Shown piece after piece: positions 35,082 to 44,579 of a DNA stretch of 64,000 nucleotides. The DNA comes from Cytophagaceae bacterium (GTDB lineage: Bacteria; Bacteroidota; Bacteroidia; Cytophagales; Spirosomataceae): the NCBI GenBank assembly GCA_016722655.1, contig JADKIR010000004.1, forward strand, positions 1,240,001-1,304,000. Direction: 5' to 3'. The first letter of the stretch is position 1. Each line of letters starts with the position of its first letter. The translations under genes were made by a program, and so were the position numbers. The notes under the pieces were generated by a model. It was not told the origin of the DNA. It saw nothing but the letters and a program-made list of their open reading frames with translations, and did not search any database.

Positions 35082-36206
35082 TCACAACCGCTTTTGATAC
35101 ACCCTAAATTTCTTATAGACCACGCCGCCAAGTTTTTCCATTTCGGCACGCATTTTTAGGTTGTCTTCAAGCTCTAGGTGGCTGTCGATGTGGGTCAAAC
35201 CGGCCTTTTTGGCTTCCTCGAGCATCTCTACACCCATGATGGTGTCGATGCCCGTGTTGCGATACCTAGGTTTTATGCCACCCAAAAGCAGGTTGAGTTG
35301 TTTGGTTTTACGTTGCGACCACAATATCTGCAAAAACCCAAACGGAAACAGCTTCCCTTTGCATTTGATTATGCCTTCACTTATATCGGGCATACCCAGC
35401 ACAAAGGCCACAATCTCGTCGTTTTCGTTTTTTATTATCTTCAAAAACCGTGGGTCAAGAATCATCAGATAGCGGTCGGCAAACTCATCCATTTCTTTGT
35501 CGGTCATGGGCGTAAAGGCGTAGATATCCTTAAAGGTCTCATTTACCAAACTCAATACCGGCCTCACCAACGGCTTTATCGCCCTTTTCGATTTGATTTC
35601 GACCACCCTGAGGTTGGGGTTGTTGCGTTGGGCTCTTTCTTTGATTTTATAATAAAACTCAGGCAATTGGTCGGGGATGTCCATTTTATATACTACGAGG
35701 TCTGTTTTTTTAGTAAAACCAGCGGCTTCAACAAACCTAACCATATATTCAAAGTTGCCGTTGGTGGCTATCACCTGTGGCTCGTCGAAACCCATAATCA
35801 TGAGGCCTTGTGGGTCTTTGTCGGAGAATCCCAGCGGACCTACCAGATTTTCGGTTTTATGTGCTCTGGCCCAATTTTCTATATACTCAATCAAAACTTT
35901 TGCGATTTCCGGGTTATCATATGTTTCTATAAAACAAAATCTTGCATCATTTTCGCCGTGTTTCTCGTTGTATTTGCGGTTAATGATGCCCATGATTCGG
36001 CCCACAGGTTTTTCGCCTTCATATGCCAGGAGCAATATGGTATCAGAAGACTCAAAAAGGTAGTTTTTCTTTGGATCAAAAAAAGCCCGGTCATCGGCAT
36101 AAATGGGTGGCACCCAATTTTTATGGTTTTTATGAATGGCCGCCGGCAGATTAATAAATTGGTCAAACTGCTTTTTGGTTTTTACTTCCTGAATAGTATA
36201 GTTCAT
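35082..36206 (-). CDS. GNAT-fold protein of unknown substrate
   Basis: A 374-residue protein with a C-terminal acyltransferase-like domain (LNLLLGGIKPRYRNTGIDTIMGVEML, then HIDSHLELEDNLKMRAEME) and an N-terminal half with a GNAT-like strand pattern (ILLLAYEGEKPVGRIMGII) and a conserved GPLGFSDKDPQGLMIMG. It appears to hold two GNAT folds, as in a widespread Bacteroidota family often annotated only as hypothetical or N-acetyltransferase. The reaction is not known. Confidence 0.8.
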   Translation of the reverse strand: MNYTIQEVKTKKQFDQFINLPAAIHKNHKNWVPPIYADDRAFFDPKKNYLFESSDTILLLAYEGEKPVGRIMGIINRKYNEKHGENDARFCFIETYDNPEIAKVLIEYIENWARAHKTENLVGPLGFSDKDPQGLMIMGFDEPQVIATNGNFEYMVRFVEAAGFTKKTDLVVYKMDIPDQLPEFYYKIKERAQRNNPNLRVVEIKSKRAIKPLVRPVLSLVNETFKDIYAFTPMTDKEMDEFADRYLMILDPRFLKIIKNENDEIVAFVLGMPDISEGIIKCKGKLFPFGFLQILWSQRKTKQLNLLLGGIKPRYRNTGIDTIMGVEMLEEAKKAGLTHIDSHLELEDNLKMRAEMEKLGGVVYKKFRVYQKRL

Positions 36207-36317
36207 ATTGGTCAGAGCTTAGTTTGTAGGAAAGAAAACCTTTCCGAGACCGCAATTTAAGTTTTAAGGATTAAATAAATAATGATGAGGGTCAAAAATG
36301 AGTTTCTATTTTGTTTC

Positions 36318-36722
36318 TTATCGAAGTAAATTTATAAAATCATCGATTTTTAAAATATTAACTCTGGGGAATGGAATTGAGGTTAAAGCCTGGATATGGC
36401 GGTCATTGGTTACAATATAATCAGCATTTGAAGCTATAGCACAATCGACAAATTTATTATCGTCAGCATCAGCCTTAATTAAATCAAATCGAAAGAATTT
36501 CTCAATTAAAATAGTATTAGGTGAATTTTCTATAGCCTTTAAAACTGCATCTGCGGTAATTTGATTTATTAATCTCCCAATGATTTCCTCATATTCAGAT
36601 AAAATGTCAGTGGTTACGCAGAGTTGAAATTTTCCGTCTATAAAGTTTTTGAAAATGATATGGTATGGAGACCGGTCTGAAATTGAAACCAAAAGTATGT
36701 TTGTATCAATTACAATTTTCAT
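36318..36722 (-). CDS. PIN-domain toxin (putative ribonuclease)
   Basis: A 134-residue PIN-domain protein of the COG1569-like toxin family. The acidic nuclease residues are visible: Asp in VIDTNILL, Glu in LSEYEEII, Asp residues in KADADDNKFVDCAI, and Asp in YIVTNDRHI. Its start overlaps the stop of the upstream antitoxin by four bases (ATGA), the classical type II toxin-antitoxin arrangement. All key residues are present, so it is probably functional. Confidence 0.9.
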   Translation of the reverse strand: MKIVIDTNILLVSISDRSPYHIIFKNFIDGKFQLCVTTDILSEYEEIIGRLINQITADAVLKAIENSPNTILIEKFFRFDLIKADADDNKFVDCAIASNADYIVTNDRHIQALTSIPFPRVNILKIDDFINLLR

Positions 36723-36946
36723 TTGACTGATGAGGACTTTCTAAAATTTGATTCTAAAATTTCCTGGACTTTGGCCTCATCCCATTTTTTTTCATCCCAA
36801 ACTTTATTGGCTTCCTTTATCGCTTTTTCAGCGAAATGCCTGGAAATAAAGGATTTGAAAACTAATAAATCATCATCTGAAATATCTTCAGAATAAAGCT
36901 TCAATAGTTCTAATTGAAGGTTCGAAAGTTTATGACCTACTCCCAT
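36719..36946 (-). CDS. Antitoxin partner of the PIN toxin
   Basis: A 75-residue protein from ATG 36946 (an upstream TTG could add seven residues). KLSNLQLELLKLYS at the N terminus and the later KEANKVWDEKKWDEAKV segment match a short Bacteroidota family found beside PIN toxins. The predominantly helical, charged sequence fits an antitoxin with a toxin-binding tail. It is translationally coupled to the toxin. Confidence 0.85.
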   Translation of the reverse strand: MGVGHKLSNLQLELLKLYSEDISDDDLLVFKSFISRHFAEKAIKEANKVWDEKKWDEAKVQEILESNFRKSSSVK

Positions 36947-36997
36947 ATTAACTTTTGATTTATACAAATATGTGAAATATTTATAAAATAATTATCC

Positions 36998-38983
36998 TCA
37001 CGCCCAGCCTTTTTTCTTTTTTAAAGGCTTTTTCTTTTTGAAAATAGGCTCCTGGACTATGGGTTCCGGTCTGGGCTTTTTTACTAAAATTGGCTTTTTA
37101 GGTTTTTTTGTTGGCTCTTCTATTTTGATGGGCTGCTGAGGCTTCATAGGCGATAGTAGCTTGTTGGCAAGCTCTTTCTGGCCTAATTTCAGGAGCCGAC
37201 TTTTGATCCAGCCTTTCATTTCTGATTTCCACCAAAAGAAATATTTATTCTGATTCTGTTTTTCTTCCTTCGTTTTGGCGGTTTTGATGGGTTGCAATGT
37301 GTAAGGATGAACTCCGGTATAGTAAATTACCTCCGCCACAGTCATGGGCGTAGGTGTAAAGTCCTGCACCTGCTCGAGCTGAAAGCCTAAATCCTTAGTT
37401 TCTGCTGCAAGATTGGCCATATCCACTTCCTCACAGCCGGGATGTGAGCTGATGAAATACGGAATCAAGGGTTGCTTCAATCCGTACTTTTCCTGAATTT
37501 TATCGTATTTCTGTTTGAATTTCCTGAAATATTTAAAGCTTGGCTTACGCATAACTCTCAATGTGGCGTCTGAAGTATGCTCTGGGGCGACCTTCAATCT
37601 GCCTGAAACATGCCGGGTGACGAGCTGCTCCATGTATTCATCATGGTTGCCGTCCTGATTGTTTTTATTAAAATCATCCACCAGCAAATCATATCTCACA
37701 CCAGAGCCCACAAAGGCTTTTTTGATGGCCGGGTGTGCATCCACTTTCCGGTAAATTTCTGTAAGCGGCTTGTGTGAAGTGTCGAGATTGGAGCATATCA
37801 CCGGATGAATGCAACTTGGAGCCTGGCATCGGGCACAAATACTCTCGTCTTTGCCTTTCATGCGGTACATGTTGGCCGATGGCCCGCCGAGATCAGAGAG
37901 ATATCCTTTAAATTCGGGATGTTTTGCCAGCTCATCGACTTCTTTAAGAATCGACTTTTCTGATCTTGAGGCGATAAATTTGCCCTGATGTGCCGAGATG
38001 GTACAAAAACTACACCCTCCAAAACACCCACGGTGCATGTTAATTGAGAATTTGATCATTTCATAAGCCGGAATAGTGCCGCGTTTGGCATATTTTGGGT
38101 GCGGCAAACGGGTATAGGGCAAGTCAAAAGAACGGTCCATTTCTTCCTCGTTCATGGTTACAAAAGGAGGATTTATGACCAATGTGTCCTGACCCACTGC
38201 TTGAGTGATGCGGTTGGCCTGCCATTTGTTGGACTCCACCTCTACGATCTTGAAATTGGAGGCATACTTTAATTTGTCGGACAAGCAAACTTCATGGCTG
38301 GCCAAGGGTAAGGTTTCCCAGTTTTTGTGGGGCTTAACTTCCTGGCTTTTTTCAATATACGCTATCTGATTTACATCTTTGATACTTCCAAGAGGAACAC
38401 CTTTTTGCACCAGTTTCAGAATCTCTCTCAAGGGTTGCTCGCCCATGCCATAGACCAGCAAATCGGCTTGAGAATCAACCAGAATGGAAGGCATAAGTTC
38501 GTCTTTCCAATAATCATAATGGGTCACACGACGAAGGGAAGCCTCTATGCCTCCGATCAATACCGGGACATCAGGATAGAGCTCTTTCAGGATTTTTGAA
38601 TATACAGTAGTGGCGTAATCGGGTCTGAAACCTGCTTCTCCACCGGGTGTATAGCTATCGTTAGAGCGTTTTCTTTTATTGGCAGTATAGTGGTTGACCA
38701 TGGAGTCCATACAGCCTGCTGTAACTCCAAAGAAATATTTTGGTTTTCCAAATTTTTTGAAATCTCTGAGATCATCCTGCCAGTTGGGTTGAGGGATAAT
38801 CCCCACTTTAAAGCCCTCGCTCTCAATGATACGGGCGATCACAGCTGAACCAAAAGAAGGATGATCCACGTAAGCATCCCCCGACACCAAAATGACATCG
38901 AGCTCCTCCCAGCCACGCATTTCCATTTCTTTTTTGGTAATCGGTAGCCAATCTGTAACGGGTCTTTCTTTTCTTATGATCAT
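36998..38983 (-). CDS. YgiQ-family radical SAM protein
   Basis: A 661-residue member of the UPF0313/YgiQ family. The radical SAM cluster motif is in HRGCFGGCSFCTIS, preceded by a B12-binding-like N-terminal region (VILVSGDAYVDHPSFGSAVI). A further conserved cysteine cluster is in CARCQAPSCIHPVICSN. The last 60 residues form a Lys/Pro-rich basic tail, possibly for nucleic-acid contact. The substrate of this family is still unknown. Confidence 0.93.
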   Translation of the reverse strand: MIIRKERPVTDWLPITKKEMEMRGWEELDVILVSGDAYVDHPSFGSAVIARIIESEGFKVGIIPQPNWQDDLRDFKKFGKPKYFFGVTAGCMDSMVNHYTANKRKRSNDSYTPGGEAGFRPDYATTVYSKILKELYPDVPVLIGGIEASLRRVTHYDYWKDELMPSILVDSQADLLVYGMGEQPLREILKLVQKGVPLGSIKDVNQIAYIEKSQEVKPHKNWETLPLASHEVCLSDKLKYASNFKIVEVESNKWQANRITQAVGQDTLVINPPFVTMNEEEMDRSFDLPYTRLPHPKYAKRGTIPAYEMIKFSINMHRGCFGGCSFCTISAHQGKFIASRSEKSILKEVDELAKHPEFKGYLSDLGGPSANMYRMKGKDESICARCQAPSCIHPVICSNLDTSHKPLTEIYRKVDAHPAIKKAFVGSGVRYDLLVDDFNKNNQDGNHDEYMEQLVTRHVSGRLKVAPEHTSDATLRVMRKPSFKYFRKFKQKYDKIQEKYGLKQPLIPYFISSHPGCEEVDMANLAAETKDLGFQLEQVQDFTPTPMTVAEVIYYTGVHPYTLQPIKTAKTKEEKQNQNKYFFWWKSEMKGWIKSRLLKLGQKELANKLLSPMKPQQPIKIEEPTKKPKKPILVKKPRPEPIVQEPIFKKKKPLKKKKGWA

Positions 38984-39063
38984 CTGCCAATCAGGGCTTA
39001 ATTCAGCTGCAAAGTTCCTTAAATATTTTTATAGAACTGATATTTGGGGGTTTTAGTTTTAAA

Positions 39064-39095
39064 AAGTTGATAAGTTGGTAAGTTAGAAAGTTGGA
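39064..39095 (+). repeat. Octamer tandem repeat (AAGTTGGT type)
   Basis: Four 8-bp units in a row, AAGTTGAT, AAGTTGGT, AAGTTAGA and AAGTTGGA, in the gap upstream of the YgiQ gene. The unit matches that at 16608-16639. Confidence 0.7.
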
Positions 39096-39230
39096 AAGTA
39101 GTGCAGGGTTGCGAGTTACTAGATCCGAGATTTGTGTAAAGGGTGAAGGGTTAGGAGTAATATATCTTGCGAAGAAAAAAATACTATTGCCTTTTCAATG
39201 TTTCCTGCTCACTGTTTCCATACCCACTAA

Positions 39231-39246
39231 TTAGCACATTAGCACA
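39231..39246 (+). repeat. Octamer direct repeat TTAGCACA x2
   Basis: Two exact tandem copies of TTAGCACA immediately abut the stop codon of the sensor-regulator gene. The period is again eight bases. Confidence 0.5.
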
Positions 39247-42039
39247 TTAAATCTTCATCATCAAATCATTCAGGTTTTCATCTGTGGTGATATTGAGTTT
39301 TTTGCGGAGGCGGTAGCGTTTTAGTTCAACACTCCTGACGGTGATGTTAAGTAATTGGGCGATTTCTTTGGTTGAAAGATTCATCCGCAGATATGCCGCC
39401 AACTTGAGGTCGCCATGAGAAAGCTGTGGATGCTCCAGTTGTAGCTTTTTCAGAAACTCCTCATGCACCTGATTAAAGTTTGACTCAAATACTTTCCAGT
39501 CATGGCTGCTTGAAATATTGCTATCTATGAGGTTTACCAGGCTTTTCTTTTCTTTCGATTCTTTCACCACTTCATCTTTGATTTTGGTGAGCAATTCGTT
39601 CTTTTTGATCAAAACCATGGTCGAATTGGCCAACTCTTCTGATTTCCTGATGATATCCTGCTCCAGTTGCTGATTTCTGATTTTTATGATTTCCTGCTGC
39701 TGCTTTTCTACCTCTTCGCGGTGTTTGAGTTCTAGTTTTTGCTTTTGTTTTTTGATATTTTTATCCTGCAAAAAGTAAAGCAGCCACACCAGCCCAACCA
39801 ACAATAAAAGATACAAAATTTTACTCCAAATACTCCAGTACCAGGGTGGCAACACATCGAATTCGAATAAAGTGATCTCATCGGAAAGGTTAGATTTTAG
39901 CCAAAATTTATAACTTCCGGCACTTAGGTTGTTGAAGCAGGTTTGCGGAGTAGATTCAAATTCTGACCAGGAATTATTGACCCCATCAAGCAGGTAAGAG
40001 AATTTCGCCGAATGTGAAAAGGTGTTGGGTGAAAATTGAATGCAAAAAGAGTTGTTTAAAAAAGGGATTTCCGTTTTTTGGGTTTGAAGTGAGTCAAAAC
40101 GCAAATTCAACGAACTTCCTTTCTCAAAAAATAATCCGTTGACCGAGGGGGGTGAAAATTTTTTCGAATCTCTTTTTATCATTTCATCCAGATTACCCAC
40201 AGCAAAGCCATCTTCCAGACAAAGAACCAGTTGTTTGTTTTTGATTATCCTGATATTCTCCGATTCTTCCACCAAGCTTCTGTCAGCCAGCCAGGAATAA
40301 ATCCTGCCTTTGCCGCCCGTCCAGAGTTTAATATTGCCGTTTTTATTTACTGAAAAAAGATACTTTTCGTAAAAATTGTAGAATCTGGCGTTTTCCCCCG
40401 AAAATGGAACATCCTTCGTTTTTACAAATTTTTTATCTTTTTTATCGTACCACATTGTACCTCCGGGGCCAGAAACCCATACTTTTTGATTAAAATAGAA
40501 AAGATCAACCGTTCCGGATTCAAAGTTGGCTCCTTTAAACTCTTCCATTACTTTAACCCTGCTCATGTCTTCGGTTAGTCTGACTTGTGCAATACCTCCG
40601 GTAGCTTTATTTATCCAAATATTTCCTTTAGCATCCTCAAAAAGTTGCTTAATGCCCTCGTTTATCCCTGAAAGCCGATTTTTTTGAATCCAAAGACCAT
40701 CCTGATTTTTTTCAAAAAGTACCAATGAAGTATAAGTGCCCTGAATAAATACATTCTTATTGTTTTTTAAAGCCGAAATACACCACCCTCCGGTAATATC
40801 TGAGATTTTAGTGAGTTGGTTTTTTGCTAACCTGAAAGTCCCGTCATTGTGGCCTATGATAAGTTGATTATCAATAACTTCAAGCTTCCAAACCTGTCCT
40901 TGAGTGCCAGCAACCAAATGAAACCTTTTTGTGGCCTGGTCATATTTAAAAAGTCCATGATTAGAACCAATGAAAAATTGATTTTCAAACTTTACAACAT
41001 CATATACCGTTCCTATTTCCCCCGAAATATCTTCGAAAAAATTGACAGGATTATTGAGCTGAATCTGACTGATACCATCATCTAAACCAACCCAAAGATT
41101 TCCTTCCAAATCAACCAGCATCGATAACACTGTGTTGTTGATTAATCCATTGTTTTTGTTGAAAATATGCTTAATCTCCCCTGCTTTATCGGTAAGAATC
41201 ACACCTGTTGAAAGTGTTCCAAAAGCAAAGGTGCTGTCATTGACTTTGGCAGATTTGTTGAGTTTATTTTTTTCAAGGAAACTATTAAGAGATAAATTGA
41301 AGGGTTTAAATTCCTTATCTTGTTGGGAAAAAACACCTCTCGAAGTTCCATAAAAAACGTTTTTGGCATTTCCTTCCATCACTGTCGCGAAACTGTGATT
41401 TTTAAAGAAGGTGTTACTCCCGGGAATTTCAAGGAATTTCCCAGCCGAATACTCATAAATACCTTTTTCGATACTCGGCACAACAGTTCTATTATAAATT
41501 TGATTGAAAAAATGAATGTTGGTGGGCACCTTCAGTTTTTCTATTTTATTGTTTTTTTTAAAAATATAAGCCTGTGCAAATGACTGAAACAAAACCCCTT
41601 CGGGTACCTCAATTATATTCCAAACCGACTCTGTTAAAAATGCCTGATCATTTATTTGATTTTTTAATGAATGATATTCCAGATTCCCATTTTCCGATTT
41701 ACTCCATTCACCAAACTCACCTAAAGCCCCTGTAAATATCCTTCCTCTTGAATCAACCAGAACAGACCTCAAAACATGGGGAAAATTAAAAAGACGCCAT
41801 TTGCTGCCATCATATTCCAGTAAGCCCTTAGAATTGGCAAAATAAATGTACTTGGTTTTGGGAGATTGGGAAATGTCCCAATTTTGACGGCTTCCCTGAT
41901 AATCGGCTCTTTTAAAGTTTTTAATAAGTGGATTCCCAATAGTTTCAATGTCCTGGGCACGGCTTTCCGCAAAAAAACAAAATACAAGCAAAAACAGCTT
42001 TGGGAGTATCAGACGATATTTTTGTTTGTGAAATGCCAT
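39247..42039 (-). CDS. Membrane-tethered sensor-propeller transcription regulator (Y_Y_Y plus LuxR helix-turn-helix)
   Basis: A 930-residue one-protein sensor and regulator, from ATG 42039 with an AAAGGA a few bases upstream. After a signal peptide (ending ESRAQ) comes a large periplasmic region of two-component-type propeller repeats (for example LLEYDGSKWRLFNF, VDLEGNLWVGLDDGISQI), then a Y_Y_Y domain (FSYLLDGVNNSWSEF). One membrane helix follows (LYLLLLVGLVWLLYFL), then a coiled coil rich in Lys/Glu/Gln. The C-terminal LuxR-type DNA-binding domain ends with LSTKEIAQLLNITVRSVELK. There is no histidine kinase or receiver. It diverges from a GH3 glucosidase, its likely target. Confidence 0.9.
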   Translation of the reverse strand: MAFHKQKYRLILPKLFLLVFCFFAESRAQDIETIGNPLIKNFKRADYQGSRQNWDISQSPKTKYIYFANSKGLLEYDGSKWRLFNFPHVLRSVLVDSRGRIFTGALGEFGEWSKSENGNLEYHSLKNQINDQAFLTESVWNIIEVPEGVLFQSFAQAYIFKKNNKIEKLKVPTNIHFFNQIYNRTVVPSIEKGIYEYSAGKFLEIPGSNTFFKNHSFATVMEGNAKNVFYGTSRGVFSQQDKEFKPFNLSLNSFLEKNKLNKSAKVNDSTFAFGTLSTGVILTDKAGEIKHIFNKNNGLINNTVLSMLVDLEGNLWVGLDDGISQIQLNNPVNFFEDISGEIGTVYDVVKFENQFFIGSNHGLFKYDQATKRFHLVAGTQGQVWKLEVIDNQLIIGHNDGTFRLAKNQLTKISDITGGWCISALKNNKNVFIQGTYTSLVLFEKNQDGLWIQKNRLSGINEGIKQLFEDAKGNIWINKATGGIAQVRLTEDMSRVKVMEEFKGANFESGTVDLFYFNQKVWVSGPGGTMWYDKKDKKFVKTKDVPFSGENARFYNFYEKYLFSVNKNGNIKLWTGGKGRIYSWLADRSLVEESENIRIIKNKQLVLCLEDGFAVGNLDEMIKRDSKKFSPPSVNGLFFEKGSSLNLRFDSLQTQKTEIPFLNNSFCIQFSPNTFSHSAKFSYLLDGVNNSWSEFESTPQTCFNNLSAGSYKFWLKSNLSDEITLFEFDVLPPWYWSIWSKILYLLLLVGLVWLLYFLQDKNIKKQKQKLELKHREEVEKQQQEIIKIRNQQLEQDIIRKSEELANSTMVLIKKNELLTKIKDEVVKESKEKKSLVNLIDSNISSSHDWKVFESNFNQVHEEFLKKLQLEHPQLSHGDLKLAAYLRMNLSTKEIAQLLNITVRSVELKRYRLRKKLNITTDENLNDLMMKI

Positions 42040-42081
42040 GATGTATCCTTTTTCTAATAAAAACAATTATTTAACCCGGTT

Positions 42082-42100
42082 TTGATGTAGTATTGATGTA
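42082..42100. promoter_or_regulatory. Direct repeats TTGATGTA, 11 bp apart
   Basis: TTGATGTA occurs at 42082-42089 and again at 42093-42100, one helical turn apart, between the sensor-regulator and the GH3 gene. It is a candidate binding site for the LuxR-type domain. Confidence 0.45.
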
Positions 42101-42103
42101 CGA

Positions 42104-42111
42104 CAAAATTA
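42104..42111 (-). promoter_or_regulatory. Bacteroidota -7 element for the sensor-regulator gene
   Basis: The minus strand reads TAATTTTG, an exact TAnnTTTG match. The TTGATGTA direct repeats lie around the predicted transcription start, which suggests autoregulation. Confidence 0.4.
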
Positions 42112-42132
42112 ACCTAAAACCAATTAGAATTT

Positions 42133-42140
42133 TAAATTTG
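42133..42140 (+). promoter_or_regulatory. Bacteroidota -7 element for the GH3 gene
   Basis: TAAATTTG matches TAnnTTTG exactly. No -33 TTG lies at the usual distance, as expected for an activated promoter. Confidence 0.4.
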
Positions 42141-42200
42141 TGTTAATTTTTGGGTCTGACAAAAAATTGACCGCAATTATTATTTAAAAACCTTAATAAA

Positions 42201-44471
42201 ATGAAAAATAATTATTTACTGATGTTGTTGCTGACATTGGTATTGGGTGGGGCAAAAGCTCAAAACACCAAAAGAGATGCATTCGTAAAAAATCTAATGG
42301 CCAAAATGACCATTGAGGAGAAAATTGGTCAGCTTAACTTGTTAACTGGCGGTGAGGCCACAACAGGAACTGCTGTAAGTACTGACGTGGAGTCAAAAAT
42401 AGTTGCAGGGAAAATAGGCGGACTCTTTAGCATTTCAACTCCTCAAAAAATCAGAAAAGTACAGGAATTGGCCATGAAAAGCAGGTTGAAAATCCCGGTA
42501 ATCATCGGTATGGATGTAATTCATGGGTACAGAACTACTTTTCCTATTCCGCTGGGTATCTCTGCCACCTGGGATCTTTCTTTAGTTGAAAAATCAGCAC
42601 GAATCGCTGCTCAGGAAGCCACTGCTGATGGAATTTGTTGGACATTCTCCCCAATGGTCGATATCGCTCGTGACCCACGCTGGGGACGCATAGCCGAAGG
42701 CTCAGGTGAAGACGCTTTTTTAGGCTCAAAAATAGCCGCTGCAATGGTAAAAGGATATCAGGGCAAGGACCTCAAGGCCAATAATACTATGATGTCATGT
42801 GTGAAGCATTTTGCTCTATATGGTGCAGCCGAAGGAGGTCGTGACTACAACACCACTGACATGAGCCGTATCAGAATGTACAATGAATACCTGCCACCCT
42901 ACAAAGCGGCTATTGACGCAGGTGCGGGTTCAATCATGGCTTCATTCAACGAAATCGACGGTATCCCGGCCACCGCTAATAAATGGCTTTTAACTGACCT
43001 TTTGCGTAAACAATGGGGCTTTAAAGGTTTTGTAGTGACTGATTACACCGGAAACAATGAAATGATTGACCATGGTTTGGGTGATTTGCAGACGGTGACT
43101 TATAAAGCACTTACCGCAGGAACTGATATGGATATGGTAGGTGAAGGATTTTTGACCACATTGAAAAAATCTCTGGATGAGAAAAAAGTATCTTTAGCTG
43201 AAATCGACAGAGCTTGTAGATTAATTCTCGAAGCTAAATATGATTTGGGTCTTTTTGAAGATCCTTTCAGATATTGTGATGAGAACCGTGCGAAAAATGA
43301 GATTTTCACAGTTGAAAACCGTGCTTTTGCCAGAGAAATAGCCGCTAAGTCTTTTGTTTTGCTTAAAAACAAAAACAATGTTTTGCCGCTAATTTCTCCT
43401 AAAAGCATCGCCTTGATCGGACCATTGGTTAATAACAAAGAAAATATGGGCGGTACCTGGGCTGTGTCAGAAAACAGAGGGAACAGTCTGACACTTTATG
43501 ATGGTTTGAAAAATGCTCTGGGCGAATCAACCCAAATAAAAATGGCCAGAGGAACAAATATTTACTCAGATCCTGTGTTGGATGCCAATGCCTCACCTTT
43601 TGGAAAATCAACAGGACGTGAAAACCGGTCTGACGAAGTCATGTTAAAAGAAGCTGTTGAGGCTGCTAAAGCTTCTGAAATAATAGTACTCGCCCTGGGA
43701 GAATCCGCCGAAATGTCAGGTGAAAGCTCGAGTCGTTCGAAAATAGGTTTGCCAGAGAATCAACAAAAACTTCTTTCAGAGCTTTCAAAACTGGGCAAAC
43801 CTTTGGTTTTGGTGATTTTTACAGGTCGACCGTTGGTACTTGAAACCGAAAGTCAGCAAGCCGATGCCATCTTGAACGTATGGTTTGCGGGAAGTGAAGC
43901 CGGAAATGCAATGGCTGATGTGCTTATAGGTAAAGTTAATCCTTCGGGAAAAATAACGGCTTCTTTCCCGAGAAATGAAGGTCAGATTCCTGTTTATTAC
44001 AATCACAAAAACACCGGTCGCCCCCACAGTGGCAAGCCGGGATTTGAGAAATTCCGTTCCAATTATATCGATGTACCCAATTCACCGCTCTATCCATTTG
44101 GTTATGGCTTGAGCTATACGACTTTCGAATACGGTGACCTGAAGCTTGATAAATCGTCTATAACTGAAAACCAGAAGATTAAAGTTTCGGTTGATGTTAA
44201 AAACACCGGAAACTATGATGGTGAAGAAGTGGTGCAATTGTATATCAGAGATTTGGTAGGTTCAGTGGCCAGACCTGTGAAAGAATTGAAAGGTTTCCAG
44301 AAAGTTTTAATCAGGAAAGGCGAAACCAAAACGGTAAAATTTGAAATCGGTGTGGAAGAACTCAAGTTTTATAATTCTGATTTGAAATGGGTTGCCGAAA
44401 AAGGTGATTTCCAGGTAATGGTAGGTACAAATTCTGATGATGTTAAAAAAGCAAATTTTATATTAAAGTAA
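42201..44471 (+). CDS. Glycoside hydrolase family 3 beta-glucosidase (BglX-like)
   Basis: A 756-residue secreted enzyme (signal peptide ending GGAKAQ) that hydrolyses beta-linked glucosides. The GH3 barrel shows MTIEEKIGQL, DVIHGYRTTFPIPL, GEDAFLGS and KHFALYGAAEGGRDYN. The nucleophile is the Asp of FVVTDYTG, and the probable acid/base Glu lies in GESAEMSGESSSR. A C-terminal fibronectin-III-like domain follows (NTGNYDGEEVVQLYIRD). It ends at a strong terminator and diverges from the propeller-type regulator. Confidence 0.95.
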   Translation: MKNNYLLMLLLTLVLGGAKAQNTKRDAFVKNLMAKMTIEEKIGQLNLLTGGEATTGTAVSTDVESKIVAGKIGGLFSISTPQKIRKVQELAMKSRLKIPVIIGMDVIHGYRTTFPIPLGISATWDLSLVEKSARIAAQEATADGICWTFSPMVDIARDPRWGRIAEGSGEDAFLGSKIAAAMVKGYQGKDLKANNTMMSCVKHFALYGAAEGGRDYNTTDMSRIRMYNEYLPPYKAAIDAGAGSIMASFNEIDGIPATANKWLLTDLLRKQWGFKGFVVTDYTGNNEMIDHGLGDLQTVTYKALTAGTDMDMVGEGFLTTLKKSLDEKKVSLAEIDRACRLILEAKYDLGLFEDPFRYCDENRAKNEIFTVENRAFAREIAAKSFVLLKNKNNVLPLISPKSIALIGPLVNNKENMGGTWAVSENRGNSLTLYDGLKNALGESTQIKMARGTNIYSDPVLDANASPFGKSTGRENRSDEVMLKEAVEAAKASEIIVLALGESAEMSGESSSRSKIGLPENQQKLLSELSKLGKPLVLVIFTGRPLVLETESQQADAILNVWFAGSEAGNAMADVLIGKVNPSGKITASFPRNEGQIPVYYNHKNTGRPHSGKPGFEKFRSNYIDVPNSPLYPFGYGLSYTTFEYGDLKLDKSSITENQKIKVSVDVKNTGNYDGEEVVQLYIRDLVGSVARPVKELKGFQKVLIRKGETKTVKFEIGVEELKFYNSDLKWVAEKGDFQVMVGTNSDDVKKANFILK

Positions 44472-44498
44472 GTAGATCATAGGCTATTATTCGGAAAT

Positions 44499-44528
44499 AC
44501 CCGGCCTGATAGGTCGGGTTATTTTTTT
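44499..44528 (+). terminator. Intrinsic terminator after the GH3 gene
   Basis: ACCCGGCCT (44499-44507) pairs with AGGTCGGGT (44511-44519) with one G-T wobble, followed by TATTTTTTT. Confidence 0.88.
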
Positions 44529-44579
44529 AAAATGAACTTATAACTTCTTTTTTATAGTTTTACATAAAAATAATCCGAA

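Noticed and set aside
35178..36260. Long plus-strand open frame of 360 codons opposite the GNAT-fold gene
   Set aside because: It is antisense to a well-conserved gene, encodes a His/Phe/Tyr-rich sequence with no domain, and fits a codon-bias shadow.
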